This document shows, piece after piece, positions 43,334 to 52,286 of a stretch of DNA of 64,000 nt. This DNA comes from JACOTV01 sp964579395 (GTDB taxonomy: Bacteria > Patescibacteriota > Microgenomatia > UBA1406 > GWC2-37-13). Location of the stretch: the NCBI GenBank assembly GCA_964579395.1, contig CAZOFT010000009.1, positions 1-64,000 of the forward strand, written 5' to 3'. A program made the position numbers and the translations under genes. Every line of letters starts with the position of its first letter. Position 1 is the stretch's first letter. The notes below the pieces were generated by a model that was given only the letters and a program-made list of their open reading frames with translations, did not search any database and was not told where the DNA came from.

Positions 43334-43342
43334 GTGATATAC
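43334..43342 (+). promoter_or_regulatory. Extended -10 promoter of the tRNA-Met gene
   Basis: TGATATACT extended -10, 20 nt before the mature 5' end at 43363. Confidence 0.6.
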
Positions 43343-43362
43343 TTACCCTACACACAACTTCT

Positions 43363-43436
43363 TACGGGGTAGTGTACGGCTGCACAGAAGGCTCATAATC
43401 TTCTAGACCGAGGTTCAACTCCCGGCCCCGTAACCA
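43363..43436 (+). tRNA. tRNA with CAT anticodon (elongator Met, possibly Ile2)
   Basis: Perfect acceptor TACGGGG / CCCCGTA, D-arm GTGT-ACGGCT-GCAC, anticodon stem GAAGG / TCTTC with loop CTCATAA (CAT), T-loop GTTCAACTCC. Discriminator A and encoded CCA at 43434-43436. CAT could also be a lysidine-modified tRNA-Ile. The non-formyl acceptor (T-A first pair) argues against initiator tRNA. Confidence 0.92.
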
Positions 43437-43475
43437 AGATTTTTCTCCTTCAAATAAGCCTCATCCGAGCGATCA

Positions 43476-43484
43476 TGGTATACT
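43476..43484 (+). promoter_or_regulatory. Extended -10 promoter (leaderless) for GT2 gene 43491
   Basis: TGGTATACT, 6 nt before a GTG start codon at 43491. Confidence 0.68.
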
Positions 43485-43490
43485 GTAGCT

Positions 43491-44408
43491 GTGAAAAACG
43501 CCCAAATATCAGTCGTCATTCCTGTCTTTAACGAACAAGAAAGCATTGTTTCTTGCTTGGATCAAGTACGCGAAGCGCTCACCGGAAAAGAGTACGAAAT
43601 TATTTGTGTTGATGACGGATCTACCGATCGATCACCGCAAATTCTATCTGAGTACTCGCACCATCACAAAGAGGTGCGAATCATAACTTTTTTGCGCAAT
43701 TTCGGCCATCAGGCAGCGCTTACTTGTGGCTACGCACACGCTACCGGCGCGGCGGTCATCACCATGGATGCCGATCTACAAGACCCACCGGCACTTCTGC
43801 CACAACTTATCACCAAATGGGAACAAGGAGCAAAAATCGTCTATGCAAAACGGGTTCGCCGGGATTTTGACACGTGGTTCAAGCGTACAAGCGCTGAGTC
43901 GTATTACAAGCTTCTTGACATGCTCAGCGATACACCGATTCCGCGTGATATCGGTGACTATCGCCTGCTTGATCGTATCGTGGTGGATTTCATAAACGAT
44001 CTGCCCGAACAGACCCGATTTCTGCGAGGACTTGTGGCCTGGAGTGGGTATCCCAGCACGATCGTTGAATACGAACGCCCCGCGCGGCATGGCGGCGAAA
44101 CACACTATCCTGTAAGCCGTATGATTGGATTGGCGTTTGACGGCATCATTTCATTTTCACTGAAACCACTCAGGCTGGCAACACTGCTTGGTTTTTGGAC
44201 AGCGGGCGCAGGCGCCATTGGCATCCTGTATGCTATCCTGGGACGGCTGTTTCTTCCTGAGTATTGGATAACCGGTTGGACAGCACTATTTGTGGGGATT
44301 ATGTTTATTGGGGGCGTCCAGCTTATCACAATCGGTATTATCGGTGAATATATCGGCAAGATATATAAAGAAGTCCAGCATCGCCCTTCCTACATCGTAA
44401 AAGACTAA
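43491..44408 (+). CDS. GT2 family glycosyltransferase with C-terminal TM pair (GtrB/DPM-like)
   Basis: 305 aa; GTG start fixed by the promoter spacing. GT-A domain: ISVVIPVFNEQESI, CVDDGSTDRS, MDADLQDPP (DxD-type). RFLRGLVAWSGYPSTIVEY is the usual GtrB/ArnC loop. Two TM helices at about 230-252 and 263-285. Likely transfers a sugar to undecaprenyl phosphate, providing donors for the GT-C enzymes encoded here. Confidence 0.92.
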   Translation: MKNAQISVVIPVFNEQESIVSCLDQVREALTGKEYEIICVDDGSTDRSPQILSEYSHHHKEVRIITFLRNFGHQAALTCGYAHATGAAVITMDADLQDPPALLPQLITKWEQGAKIVYAKRVRRDFDTWFKRTSAESYYKLLDMLSDTPIPRDIGDYRLLDRIVVDFINDLPEQTRFLRGLVAWSGYPSTIVEYERPARHGGETHYPVSRMIGLAFDGIISFSLKPLRLATLLGFWTAGAGAIGILYAILGRLFLPEYWITGWTALFVGIMFIGGVQLITIGIIGEYIGKIYKEVQHRPSYIVKD

Positions 44409-44426
44409 GTTCTACAAAACACTGAT

Positions 44427-44579
44427 ATGAAGATCGTCGGATTTATCATCATTATGCTTCTTGTGGCAGCAGCGAGCATACTGCTCTACACCACCATTCA
44501 TAACGACACAACAATCGTATCGCCTGTACCTGAGCGGTCAGGAATAAAAGTAATAGAGGCAAGTCCGAAAGCCAAGTAA
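44427..44579 (+). CDS. Short single-TM protein (50 aa)
   Basis: MKIVGFIIIMLLVAAASILL then a short hydrophilic tail ending in EASPKAK. Starts 19 nt after the GT2 gene. No family recognised; may be a chance ORF or an accessory subunit. Confidence 0.5.
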   Translation: MKIVGFIIIMLLVAAASILLYTTIHNDTTIVSPVPERSGIKVIEASPKAK

Positions 44580-44584
44580 CATAC

Positions 44585-44953
44585 TCACTCCCCAATTTGA
44601 AAGAGGAAGATTCTCCCTTCGTTTCCAAGAAACAAAAAGTCGATAAGCTTCAGAATCAGGAATGCGCTGATAAAGAGAATGAATCCGAGAAATGCCCACT
44701 TGAAAGTGTCTTGGGCTCGCTGCACTTTTTCTGGATTTCCCAGCGACGTCAGATAATTATATCCTCCCATCAACATAACGCCAAACAACGCAATTACGAT
44801 GAGCCCTGATGCGGCAAACACCACATTACCAAACACCACCTCAAGACACTTCAGGGTGGGTACGCCGTTTACAATACAACCGGTATTCGTGGCAGCATCA
44901 TAATTCTCCCAGTTCCGTAACTGAGCGAGCAAAACAGGCATTATGGTGAACAT
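44585..44953 (-). CDS. T4SS pilin-like protein (VirB2/TrbC-like)
   Basis: 122 aa. Two TM helices (about 44-66 and 88-110) separated by a short polar loop GNPEKVQRAQDT, typical of the T4SS_pilin family in CPR genomes. A paired Cys segment lies before TM1. Leaderless promoter TACACT (complement of 44961-44966), 7 nt before the ATG. Confidence 0.82.
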   Translation of the reverse strand: MFTIMPVLLAQLRNWENYDAATNTGCIVNGVPTLKCLEVVFGNVVFAASGLIVIALFGVMLMGGYNYLTSLGNPEKVQRAQDTFKWAFLGFILFISAFLILKLIDFLFLGNEGRIFLFQIGE

Positions 44954-45012
44954 ACGCTACAGTGTAGAGGAAAATTGCAGCAAGGTAAATAGGATATGGC
45001 ATAAGTACCCAT

Positions 45013-45043
45013 AAAAAAGCCCCGCCTACGCGAGGCGGGGCTT
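45013..45043 (-). terminator. Strong intrinsic terminator after pilin gene 45059
   Basis: On the minus strand, hairpin GCCCCGCC / GGCGGGGC with a 7-nt loop followed by six T (45018-45013). A clean rho-independent terminator. Confidence 0.9.
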
Positions 45044-45058
45044 TAAAGATAAGTTACA

Positions 45059-45493
45059 TTAGTTGGTGCCTGCAGGCCTCAAGATCTGCGGGATGGTTAC
45101 CGGGCAGGTCAAGCCGAAGCAGAGCGTGTTCTGGAATACAACTTGCTCCAAGGTCGCAACAACCGCAACCACTACGATAATAAGCAAGATTCCGACAACA
45201 GCCTGGACGATCTTGTTTCGTGCATTTTCCACGTTTCCTTTATCACCACCGGAAGTTACCCATGAAAGAGCACCCCAAAGCATCATGATAAGCGCGATAA
45301 CGCCGGCCACGACGAAGATGAAGCGAATAAGAAATGTCAGCAGTGTTGAAAAGTTCGGGATTTGAAATCCGAGTGCGGTCTCATTAACTTGTACAACCGG
45401 ATCAGAGGCCAAGACTGAGCCCGTGAAAACAAGCGACGTTCCCATCATAGTGAGGGTCGCCAGGGTTTGTTTGAATTTGATAGCTTTATTCAT
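45059..45493 (-). CDS. T4SS pilin-like protein with signal peptide
   Basis: 144 aa. Signal peptide (about 1-29, ending LAS), TM1 (about 52-76, VVAGVIALIMMLWGALSWV), polar loop SGGDKGNVENARN, TM2 (about 92-115), then a Cys-containing tail. Same PF18895-type fold as 44585-44953 but with a cleavable signal. -10 TATAAT (complement of 45502-45507) is 8 nt before the ATG. It would form the pilus or conjugation-like machine with VirB6. Confidence 0.85.
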   Translation of the reverse strand: MNKAIKFKQTLATLTMMGTSLVFTGSVLASDPVVQVNETALGFQIPNFSTLLTFLIRFIFVVAGVIALIMMLWGALSWVTSGGDKGNVENARNKIVQAVVGILLIIVVVAVVATLEQVVFQNTLCFGLTCPVTIPQILRPAGTN

Positions 45494-45556
45494 AATACCT
45501 CATTATATATAGCACGGATTCAGAATGTCAAGCCCCTATAACACAAACCCCCCTTG

Positions 45557-45565
45557 TGGTATCAT
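45557..45565 (+). promoter_or_regulatory. Extended -10 promoter (leaderless) for gene 45574
   Basis: TGGTATCAT, 5 nt before the ATG at 45571 and 8 nt before the ATG at 45574. Confidence 0.62.
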
Positions 45566-45573
45566 ATCGCATG

Positions 45574-46998
45574 ATGCCTATAGTACTGCTTTTGGGCGGG
45601 ATATTCCTCTACACATCCCTTCTTATGTTCGACTCCGATTTGGGGTGGAGTCTACGATGGGGACAGTATATTCTCGATCACGGCATCAGAAAAACAGATG
45701 TTTTTTCCTACACAATGCCCGGGTATCCGTTTGTTGATCATGAGTGGATCGTGCACGTGACACAATACCTTCTCTACAAACAAGGGGGAGCTGTTGCACT
45801 GGGAATTTTTTTTATGATTCCTCTGCTTCTTACCGTGTGGCTCGTCACGCGTAAAGCCACCACCCCTTGGAAGTCCATCCATGTGCTTCTTTTGGGAGCG
45901 GCACTTTTGCAGATATTTATTCCCAAACCCTCCCTGTTTACGCTGCTTTTTGTTGCGATTGAAATGATTCTTATAAAATCAGCATGGCGATGGAGGCGGG
46001 CCGCACTTGCGCTGCTTTTTTTGTTGTGGGCCAATATCCATGGCGGATTCCTCTACGGACTGGGCATCTATGTGTTGTGGGAATCGGGACAGATCATAGA
46101 GTCAAGAAGAATCTCACCCCATGCACTTCTGGGGGTTGCCGCAGCCACGATAGCAACGCTGCTCACACCGTATGGCATCCATCTATGGGCCGGTGTTCTG
46201 GAGAGTGTAGCAGATGTACGACTGCGTACCAGCGTCTCAGAATGGCAATCCAGTTTTACCGTCATTCACTTGGGCACCATGTTTGTCGTAAGTATCTATG
46301 CGACAGTGTTGTGGTATCACAGAAAAGCACTGCGTCCGACCGAGCTCATGCTTCTTTTAATCACCTTTCTTATGGCGCTATCTTCTCGGCGCAATCTCCC
46401 TATATGGATCGTGCTCGCTGCGCCGTATGTAAATGAAGGAGTGGCAAAGCTTGAACAAACAGTTCACACCATACCGGGCGCAACTGCCCGACTGCGCAGT
46501 GCATATGTCGGCTTATTCTTTTTTGTCTCGCTGGTCTTTTTATATGAGGTCTTTTTTATCGTGGGCCAAATGCGTCTTCGTAGTGAATCATTTTATCCGC
46601 AATCTGCAATCGCCTATCTGCAACAACATCCATGTGACGGCCAGGTGTTTACCCCGTATGAGTGGGGCGGCTACTATTTGTGGAAGAATCCCGGCAAGCA
46701 AGTGTTTATTGACGGACGCATGCCCAGCTGGAGAAACCAACAAGCGCGATATCCCGACAGCACAGACGCACTCAGCGATACATACCAAATGATGTTGGGA
46801 GAAACACCGGTAAAACACTATGTAAATCGTTTTCAGATCGGCTGTTTTCTGCTGCCTACATCGCTCCTCTATCCCACCAAACCCTCCTCTCCAGACGCCA
46901 TGCGTACTGAGTCATTTCGCACCCAACTACAATCGCAAGGCAGCGTCGTTTACAAAGATTCTGTTGCGGTCATCATCCACAGTAATGAAACACACTAA
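45574..46998 (+). CDS. GT-C-like polytopic membrane protein
   Basis: 474 aa from the ATG at 45574. About ten TM helices. The early luminal motif FDSDLGWSLRWGQYIL and the later DHEWIVHV resemble the acidic-loop motifs of GT-C transferases. A soluble C-terminal segment includes NPGKQVFIDGRMPSW. Probable glycosyltransferase; the sugar is unknown. The next gene starts 14 nt before its stop. Confidence 0.72.
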   Translation: MPIVLLLGGIFLYTSLLMFDSDLGWSLRWGQYILDHGIRKTDVFSYTMPGYPFVDHEWIVHVTQYLLYKQGGAVALGIFFMIPLLLTVWLVTRKATTPWKSIHVLLLGAALLQIFIPKPSLFTLLFVAIEMILIKSAWRWRRAALALLFLLWANIHGGFLYGLGIYVLWESGQIIESRRISPHALLGVAAATIATLLTPYGIHLWAGVLESVADVRLRTSVSEWQSSFTVIHLGTMFVVSIYATVLWYHRKALRPTELMLLLITFLMALSSRRNLPIWIVLAAPYVNEGVAKLEQTVHTIPGATARLRSAYVGLFFFVSLVFLYEVFFIVGQMRLRSESFYPQSAIAYLQQHPCDGQVFTPYEWGGYYLWKNPGKQVFIDGRMPSWRNQQARYPDSTDALSDTYQMMLGETPVKHYVNRFQIGCFLLPTSLLYPTKPSSPDAMRTESFRTQLQSQGSVVYKDSVAVIIHSNETH

Positions 46999-47695
46999 AC
47001 CACTTATCAGCATTGTCATTCCGACATTTAACGAGTCTGTAAGGCTTGTGGACACTCTGAGCAAGATACAACAGGCAGATACTTTGGGATGCCAGAAACA
47101 AATTATTGTCGTCGATGATGCATCAACCGACGACACGCCTGCACTTTTGAAAGAAACGCCTGTCCCTATTCGCATCCTTACTAATGCTAAAAACCACGGA
47201 AAAGGGTCGGCAATAAAAACAGGTTTACTACACACAACAGGCGACATAATCGTCATCCAAGATGCAGATGGCGAATATGATCCGGTTGATTATCCCCACC
47301 TTATCGCACCCATTCTGGATGGGTATGCAGATGTTGTCTACGGATCTCGTTTTATCGGCAACAAACCGCACCGAGTCCTGTACTTTTGGCATTATGTTGC
47401 AAATCGCGCTCTGACAATCTTTTCCAACATGTTTACCAATCTGAATTTGACCGATATGGAAACCGGGTACAAAGTGTTTCGGACTGATGTGATAAAAGAT
47501 ATTGCTCCCAAACTGCAATCAAGCAGATTCGGATTTGAGCCGGAAATTACCGCGCGCCTGGCAAAAATCCCCGGGATTCGCATGGTGGAAGTCGGCATCA
47601 CCTACTGGGGGCGAACCTATCAAGAAGGGAAAAAAATTACCTGGAAGGATGGAGTTAAAGCACTGTTTCAGATCGTGTACTATCACTTTGTCTGA
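46985..47695 (+). CDS. GT2 dolichol/undecaprenyl-phosphate glycosyltransferase
   Basis: 236 aa from the ATG at 46985. GT-A motifs ISIVIPTFNES, VVDDASTDDT, QDADGEYDP, and SRFIGNKPHR; DMETGYKVFRTDV is the DPM1-type acceptor motif. No C-terminal TM. It would make polyprenyl-phosphate-linked sugars used by the GT-C enzymes nearby. Overlaps the upstream gene. Confidence 0.9.
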   Translation: MKHTKPLISIVIPTFNESVRLVDTLSKIQQADTLGCQKQIIVVDDASTDDTPALLKETPVPIRILTNAKNHGKGSAIKTGLLHTTGDIIVIQDADGEYDPVDYPHLIAPILDGYADVVYGSRFIGNKPHRVLYFWHYVANRALTIFSNMFTNLNLTDMETGYKVFRTDVIKDIAPKLQSSRFGFEPEITARLAKIPGIRMVEVGITYWGRTYQEGKKITWKDGVKALFQIVYYHFV

Positions 47696-49059
47696 GGGTC
47701 AGAAAAGGTCAGTGCGGACGCTGCAAACACGCACAAAAGCGGCAAGAGATGCATCCACAATCGCTCATACGAAGTGGTTAAATGCCACAGTGTTCCGTGC
47801 GGAGTAAGTATGTATACCGCCACATACCCGAGAAATTGCAAGGCAAATAATGCGCCGAATATGCCGTTTGGCCGCCGTATCCCCCCAACGATAAACAGTG
47901 CCGACCAGGCTATCGCGCCCAGCGCACCGATCGCCACATGTTTGAGCGCATACATACCAATCAATCGGTAGCTTGCCATATGCAACAACTGCTGCCATTG
48001 TGCAAGCAAGATGCCGACAGATAAGTCGCCGGGCGGAGCAACCACTACCTTATGTATTGTGTAGACTGCAAGAAGCGGTGTGCAAAGAAGAATACCCCAC
48101 AAAAGTGCCCGCACCATGCGATGATATGCAATCAAAAAGACTATGATGGCAAAAAAAGGCACGCCTTCATTTTTGGTCCATACACCGCAAGCAGCAAACA
48201 GCATGGCGCATGAGCCCAATATGATTTGCTGTCTACCAACACTGCGCGTTGCCGCAAGCAACAACGTTCCAGCAAGCACCATACAAAGCGCCAGGAGTGC
48301 CTCTGCATATCGAATGGTCATCCAGTAGAGTGCGATCGGTTGGCTCGCCAACAATAAAATGCTAAAAAACATTGATGTGCGTGAGCGCGTTATTTCATAG
48401 GACGCTGCCCCAACTGCATAAAACATGGCTAGGGCAAAAAACACCACATATCCTATCTCAGACCATACCCATTCTCCTCCTTGCAACAGCCATAATCGAG
48501 AGATCGCCAATGGCCACAAAAACGGATAGTCGGTATGACGGAACCAGCCATCCTCGGGACGCGCAGCAACAAAGAGCGCCCGCCAGTGCGCACCTTGGTC
48601 GCGCACCACAAAGCGAGCATGTTGTTCCCAGGTGATCCATATATCCCACTGTTGCCGCGGCATGAGCCAGATCCATATCCATGCCATACCGACCACAAGC
48701 AGCGGAAGCGCACCCACCACCCATCGACCCAGTCTATCTTGCCAGAGCTGTTTCGGCAACCATACCACATCATCCGCCAACTGCCGAAACATATGAGCAG
48801 TGCGCAGCCTGCCGATTACTACACTCGCACCAACCAAAGCCACTGCTTCAACTGCCGTTACCGCGCCGACTCCGTATCGGTTGAGTACAAGCAGCAGCGC
48901 ATAGTGCAGCACCGACAACACCCCAATTGCCGCAACCACACCTCCCAGATACACCACCGCTGCAATGTGTGAATGGGCTTTTGCAGTGCGGCGATAGATG
49001 AGCCACGGGATGAGTCCGTACCAAAGCACTGTCACATAGGTAAAAATAATCCCGATCAT
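47683..49059 (-). CDS. Polytopic membrane glycosyltransferase-like protein
   Basis: 458 aa, about eleven TM helices. An extracellular loop with WDIWITWEQHARFV and GWFRHTDYPFLWPL resembles GT39/GT83-like transferases. No exact family call. It starts 1 nt after the stop of the 49061 gene, and its own stop overlaps the opposite GT2 gene by 13 nt. Probable role in surface glycan assembly. Confidence 0.68.
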   Translation of the reverse strand: MIGIIFTYVTVLWYGLIPWLIYRRTAKAHSHIAAVVYLGGVVAAIGVLSVLHYALLLVLNRYGVGAVTAVEAVALVGASVVIGRLRTAHMFRQLADDVVWLPKQLWQDRLGRWVVGALPLLVVGMAWIWIWLMPRQQWDIWITWEQHARFVVRDQGAHWRALFVAARPEDGWFRHTDYPFLWPLAISRLWLLQGGEWVWSEIGYVVFFALAMFYAVGAASYEITRSRTSMFFSILLLASQPIALYWMTIRYAEALLALCMVLAGTLLLAATRSVGRQQIILGSCAMLFAACGVWTKNEGVPFFAIIVFLIAYHRMVRALLWGILLCTPLLAVYTIHKVVVAPPGDLSVGILLAQWQQLLHMASYRLIGMYALKHVAIGALGAIAWSALFIVGGIRRPNGIFGALFALQFLGYVAVYILTPHGTLWHLTTSYERLWMHLLPLLCVFAASALTFSDPQTK

Positions 49060-49060
49060 T

Positions 49061-49501
49061 CTAGTTTTGTGTCAAAATAAATCTTCCGCTTCCCAGCCGC
49101 TGACTCACACGATAGTTATTGCGCTTCGCAAAATACTCTACTGCACGCTCGTTTTCCACTCTCACATCAACAAGCAGGCAGCGCGTTGTAATAGATTCAC
49201 GCACAATTGTCGGCGCCAACACATATTGCATAATTGCCACTTGATCTTGATATTCCTGACGCAAATACCCACTTGGCAGTTGTCCTGCCTGCAAATACGG
49301 ACCGGTCAAATATCCATATTCTGAGCATTCATTTACTTGCGAGCGAATGGTGCCCCAACGCTGTTCTAAAATCTCAAATGACGGACGATCAAACTTGTTC
49401 GCTGCAAAAAAAGACAAGCTGAATACAGCCAACAGAAGAAGCGGAATACTGATCTGATACCAACGACTGACAGCAACAAATCGATCAGAGAGTGCGTGCA
49501 T
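49061..49501 (-). CDS. Hypothetical membrane-anchored protein
   Basis: 146 aa from the ATG at 49501. One N-terminal TM (about 15-34), then an outer domain with two Cys (QVNECSEYGYL and ITTRCLLVDV). Family not recognised. It overlaps the GT87 gene by 17 nt, so it is translated as part of that operon. Confidence 0.58.
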   Translation of the reverse strand: MHALSDRFVAVSRWYQISIPLLLLAVFSLSFFAANKFDRPSFEILEQRWGTIRSQVNECSEYGYLTGPYLQAGQLPSGYLRQEYQDQVAIMQYVLAPTIVRESITTRCLLVDVRVENERAVEYFAKRNNYRVSQRLGSGRFILTQN

Positions 49502-50675
49502 GATGGGTAGATGAAAAGTACCGATATACCAGTGCAAAAAAGAGCAGCGCGCTCACTGCCGGACCGGCATAAAAAATAATAGGGAGAAGTGAAATCGTCA
49601 AAACAACAAGGGCCGCTGTTTTTTTCCACTGTGCAATGCCCGAATGTACATACCACACCAGCAGTGGAAACAAGAGAATAATCCCATCATGTCCATGCAT
49701 ATGAACAGCGGACAAAACCATAAATACAGACACCCAAGCCCAATCCTGCCCCAGAATTTCTTTTTGTTTTGAAAGATTTAAAAATACAAATACGCTTGCC
49801 GCCGCGACCAGAACCACCCAAACAACCAACTGAGCAACAGTAAATAAGGAGCTTCCCGACAACACATACACCAAGCCTCGCAAGCCGATTTGTCGGGAGA
49901 GATGAATCTTCATCGGCTCATCACCGATCCAAAATAGTGATCGACCAAGCTCAGCATATCGCACAAACGGACCGCTTCCCAACCAGATCCAGACCACTGC
50001 ATATAGCGCACACAACACAAGCGTGCACGACACAACAGCGTACCACTTGCGCTTGTAAACTAAGTACAAGAGCGGTGCGACCAGCAGGTATGGCTTTACA
50101 AACAATAGTGCCAGCGAAATGCCGGCCCATATGTCGCGCTTCGATTTCAAAAAGAAATAGGTGCTGAGCATGCCTACCAGCAGCAAGAGCGATAATTGTC
50201 CGGCAAATAGTGCAACCACAACCGGATGCATAACCAGTGCAACCAGTACAAAAAGATCTTTTGATTGGGTCTGCACCACACTCTTTTTCTCACGCGCCAC
50301 CACATCGTACAGTCGGTGCAACAAATATATACTCAGCAGAAGTAATAAATACAGTACCGATGCCCAAGCCATATAAGCTCCGGCAAAAGAAAGGGCTCCA
50401 AGAGGAGTAAGAAGAAGCAATGTCAGTGGGCTATTGATGTACGGCACCGCATCATAACTGCTTGTTTTACGTCCCGTCGCAACAGTCTGAATTGCTGCCT
50501 CTTCGCTCAGGCTATACACATTTTTCCCCATCATTTGAAGACGCGCCGCGCCGTATTGCGCTTGAAAATCATTACCCATCGAAAGCACTTTGTCTGCGTT
50601 GACGGCAATAAAGAGTATCGCACAAACATAGAGGCCTAAAAACAGATACGTAAGAATGCGATAAAACGACGGCAT
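49485..50675 (-). CDS. GT87 (DUF2029) family glycosyltransferase
   Basis: 396 aa, about ten TM helices. GNDFQAQYGAARL and PYINSPLTLLLLTPLGALS are GT87 hallmarks (arabinofuranosyl- and mannosyltransferases using polyprenyl donors). First gene of a three-gene operon with 49061 and 47683. -10 TGTTAGAAT (complement of 50681-50689), 5 nt before the ATG. Confidence 0.85.
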   Translation of the reverse strand: MPSFYRILTYLFLGLYVCAILFIAVNADKVLSMGNDFQAQYGAARLQMMGKNVYSLSEEAAIQTVATGRKTSSYDAVPYINSPLTLLLLTPLGALSFAGAYMAWASVLYLLLLLSIYLLHRLYDVVAREKKSVVQTQSKDLFVLVALVMHPVVVALFAGQLSLLLLVGMLSTYFFLKSKRDIWAGISLALLFVKPYLLVAPLLYLVYKRKWYAVVSCTLVLCALYAVVWIWLGSGPFVRYAELGRSLFWIGDEPMKIHLSRQIGLRGLVYVLSGSSLFTVAQLVVWVVLVAAASVFVFLNLSKQKEILGQDWAWVSVFMVLSAVHMHGHDGIILLFPLLVWYVHSGIAQWKKTAALVVLTISLLPIIFYAGPAVSALLFFALVYRYFSSTHHARTL

Positions 50676-50694
50676 GTTCTATTCTAACAACCCG

Positions 50695-52221
50695 CTACGG
50701 CTCTTGCACGCGATACTGAAGGCTTTCGGCAATGTGCGCTGAAGTAATCGTGTCTGCTGTTGCCAGATCGGCAATTGTTTGGGCAACTTTAATCACCTTA
50801 AACGTTGCTCGGGCAGACAACTGCATGCGCCCGATGGCCTGCTCAAGAAGTGTGCGCGCAGCATCTTCCAACTGGCAAAGCTCCCGCACCTGCTGTGAAC
50901 TCATCTCTGCATTCGTGTGAATCGACATCTTAGCGAATCGATGTTGCTGCCTGGCTCGCGCCCGCATTACCCGGTTGCGAATATCATTGCTTCCTTCAGC
51001 CACTGGTACCGTCTTCTCCAAAAGCTCTACTTCATTCACTGGCGCAACATCTACATGTAAATCAATACGATCTAATATCGGTCCTGACAAGCGTTTTTTA
51101 TATCGCAAAATATGACCGGATGAACAGCTGCACCGTTTTTTCGGGTGACCAAGATACCCACACGGACACGGATTGGATGCTGCGACCAGTAAAAATCGGG
51201 CGGGAAAGTCCACGCTTCCCGCTGCTCGAGACACAGACACAACTCCATCTTCTAGAGGTTGTCGCAGCGCCTCAAGTACTGATCGGGGAAATTCCGGAAA
51301 TTCATCCAAAAACAGCACCCCTCTATGTGCTAATGAGATTTCTCCCGGGCGCGGTGTGCTACTGCCGCCGATGAGTCCGATACGGGATGTTGTATGGTGC
51401 GGACTGCGAAACGGACGTGTTACATGCGAACTCCATCCGGACAGCGTCTGGCCCGCGACCGAATAGAGACGAATAACATCCAGCTGCTCCTGTGGATCCA
51501 GGGGAGGTAAGATTGTGGTAAATGCGCGTGCAAGCATGGTTTTTCCGGCACCGGGCACCCCTTTTAAATGTACGTTGTGAAATCCGGCAGCAGCAATCTC
51601 CAGTGCGCGCTTTGCCTGATACTGGCCGCGTACATGTGCAAAATCCACGTCTGACAACATCTGTTGCGGACTTTCTACAGGCGGCGCAGTGTAGGGGATG
51701 ATTTCTGTGTGTCCCTGCAAATGAAGCGCCAACTGGCTTAGATGTGATACTGGATACACTGTTATTCCACTTACTAGGGATGCTTCGTGTGCGTTATCTT
51801 GTGCCACATATAATGCTGAAATTGCCTGCTCTTTTGCCAGCGAAGCAAGTGAGATGACTCCCGGCACCGGCTTTACGTGCCCTTCAAGCGAAAGTTCGCC
51901 AACAAAAAGTGCACCGTCTCCTGCTGTTTTTGGTATTTGCTGTGATGCTTTTAGAATCCCAACTGCAATTGGCAGATCAAAGCTTGATCCTGATTTAGGC
52001 ACGTCTGCCGGGGCCAGATTGACCGTAATGCGAGACTCAGGCATGTCGAGTGAGCTATTTATGATAGCGGTACGTACTCGGTCTTTAGACTCATCTACCG
52101 CTTTCCCTGGCAACCCAACTATGGTAAAGCTGGGGAATCCACCATAGGCGACATCCACCTCAACATCAATCGCGCGGCCGGTAAGCCCCAGTAGTGTTCC
52201 GGAAGATATGGTAGCTAACAT
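50695..52221 (-). CDS. comM: ComM/YifB Mg-chelatase-like AAA+ protein
   Basis: 508 aa. N-terminal Lon-protease-like domain (GLTGRAIDVEVDVAYGG), AAA+ with Walker A GVPGAGKTML (about 221), Walker B VLFLDEFPEF, the four-Cys zinc-like CPCGYLGHPKKRCSC, and a C-terminal Mg-chelatase domain. ComM is a branch-migration helicase aiding natural transformation. Complete. Confidence 0.94.
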   Translation of the reverse strand: MLATISSGTLLGLTGRAIDVEVDVAYGGFPSFTIVGLPGKAVDESKDRVRTAIINSSLDMPESRITVNLAPADVPKSGSSFDLPIAVGILKASQQIPKTAGDGALFVGELSLEGHVKPVPGVISLASLAKEQAISALYVAQDNAHEASLVSGITVYPVSHLSQLALHLQGHTEIIPYTAPPVESPQQMLSDVDFAHVRGQYQAKRALEIAAAGFHNVHLKGVPGAGKTMLARAFTTILPPLDPQEQLDVIRLYSVAGQTLSGWSSHVTRPFRSPHHTTSRIGLIGGSSTPRPGEISLAHRGVLFLDEFPEFPRSVLEALRQPLEDGVVSVSRAAGSVDFPARFLLVAASNPCPCGYLGHPKKRCSCSSGHILRYKKRLSGPILDRIDLHVDVAPVNEVELLEKTVPVAEGSNDIRNRVMRARARQQHRFAKMSIHTNAEMSSQQVRELCQLEDAARTLLEQAIGRMQLSARATFKVIKVAQTIADLATADTITSAHIAESLQYRVQEP

Positions 52222-52286
52222 ACAAATTGTGCGACCGATGCCTATGGCACCGATCGCACAATCCTATCAGAAGTGTCTGTCAGAAA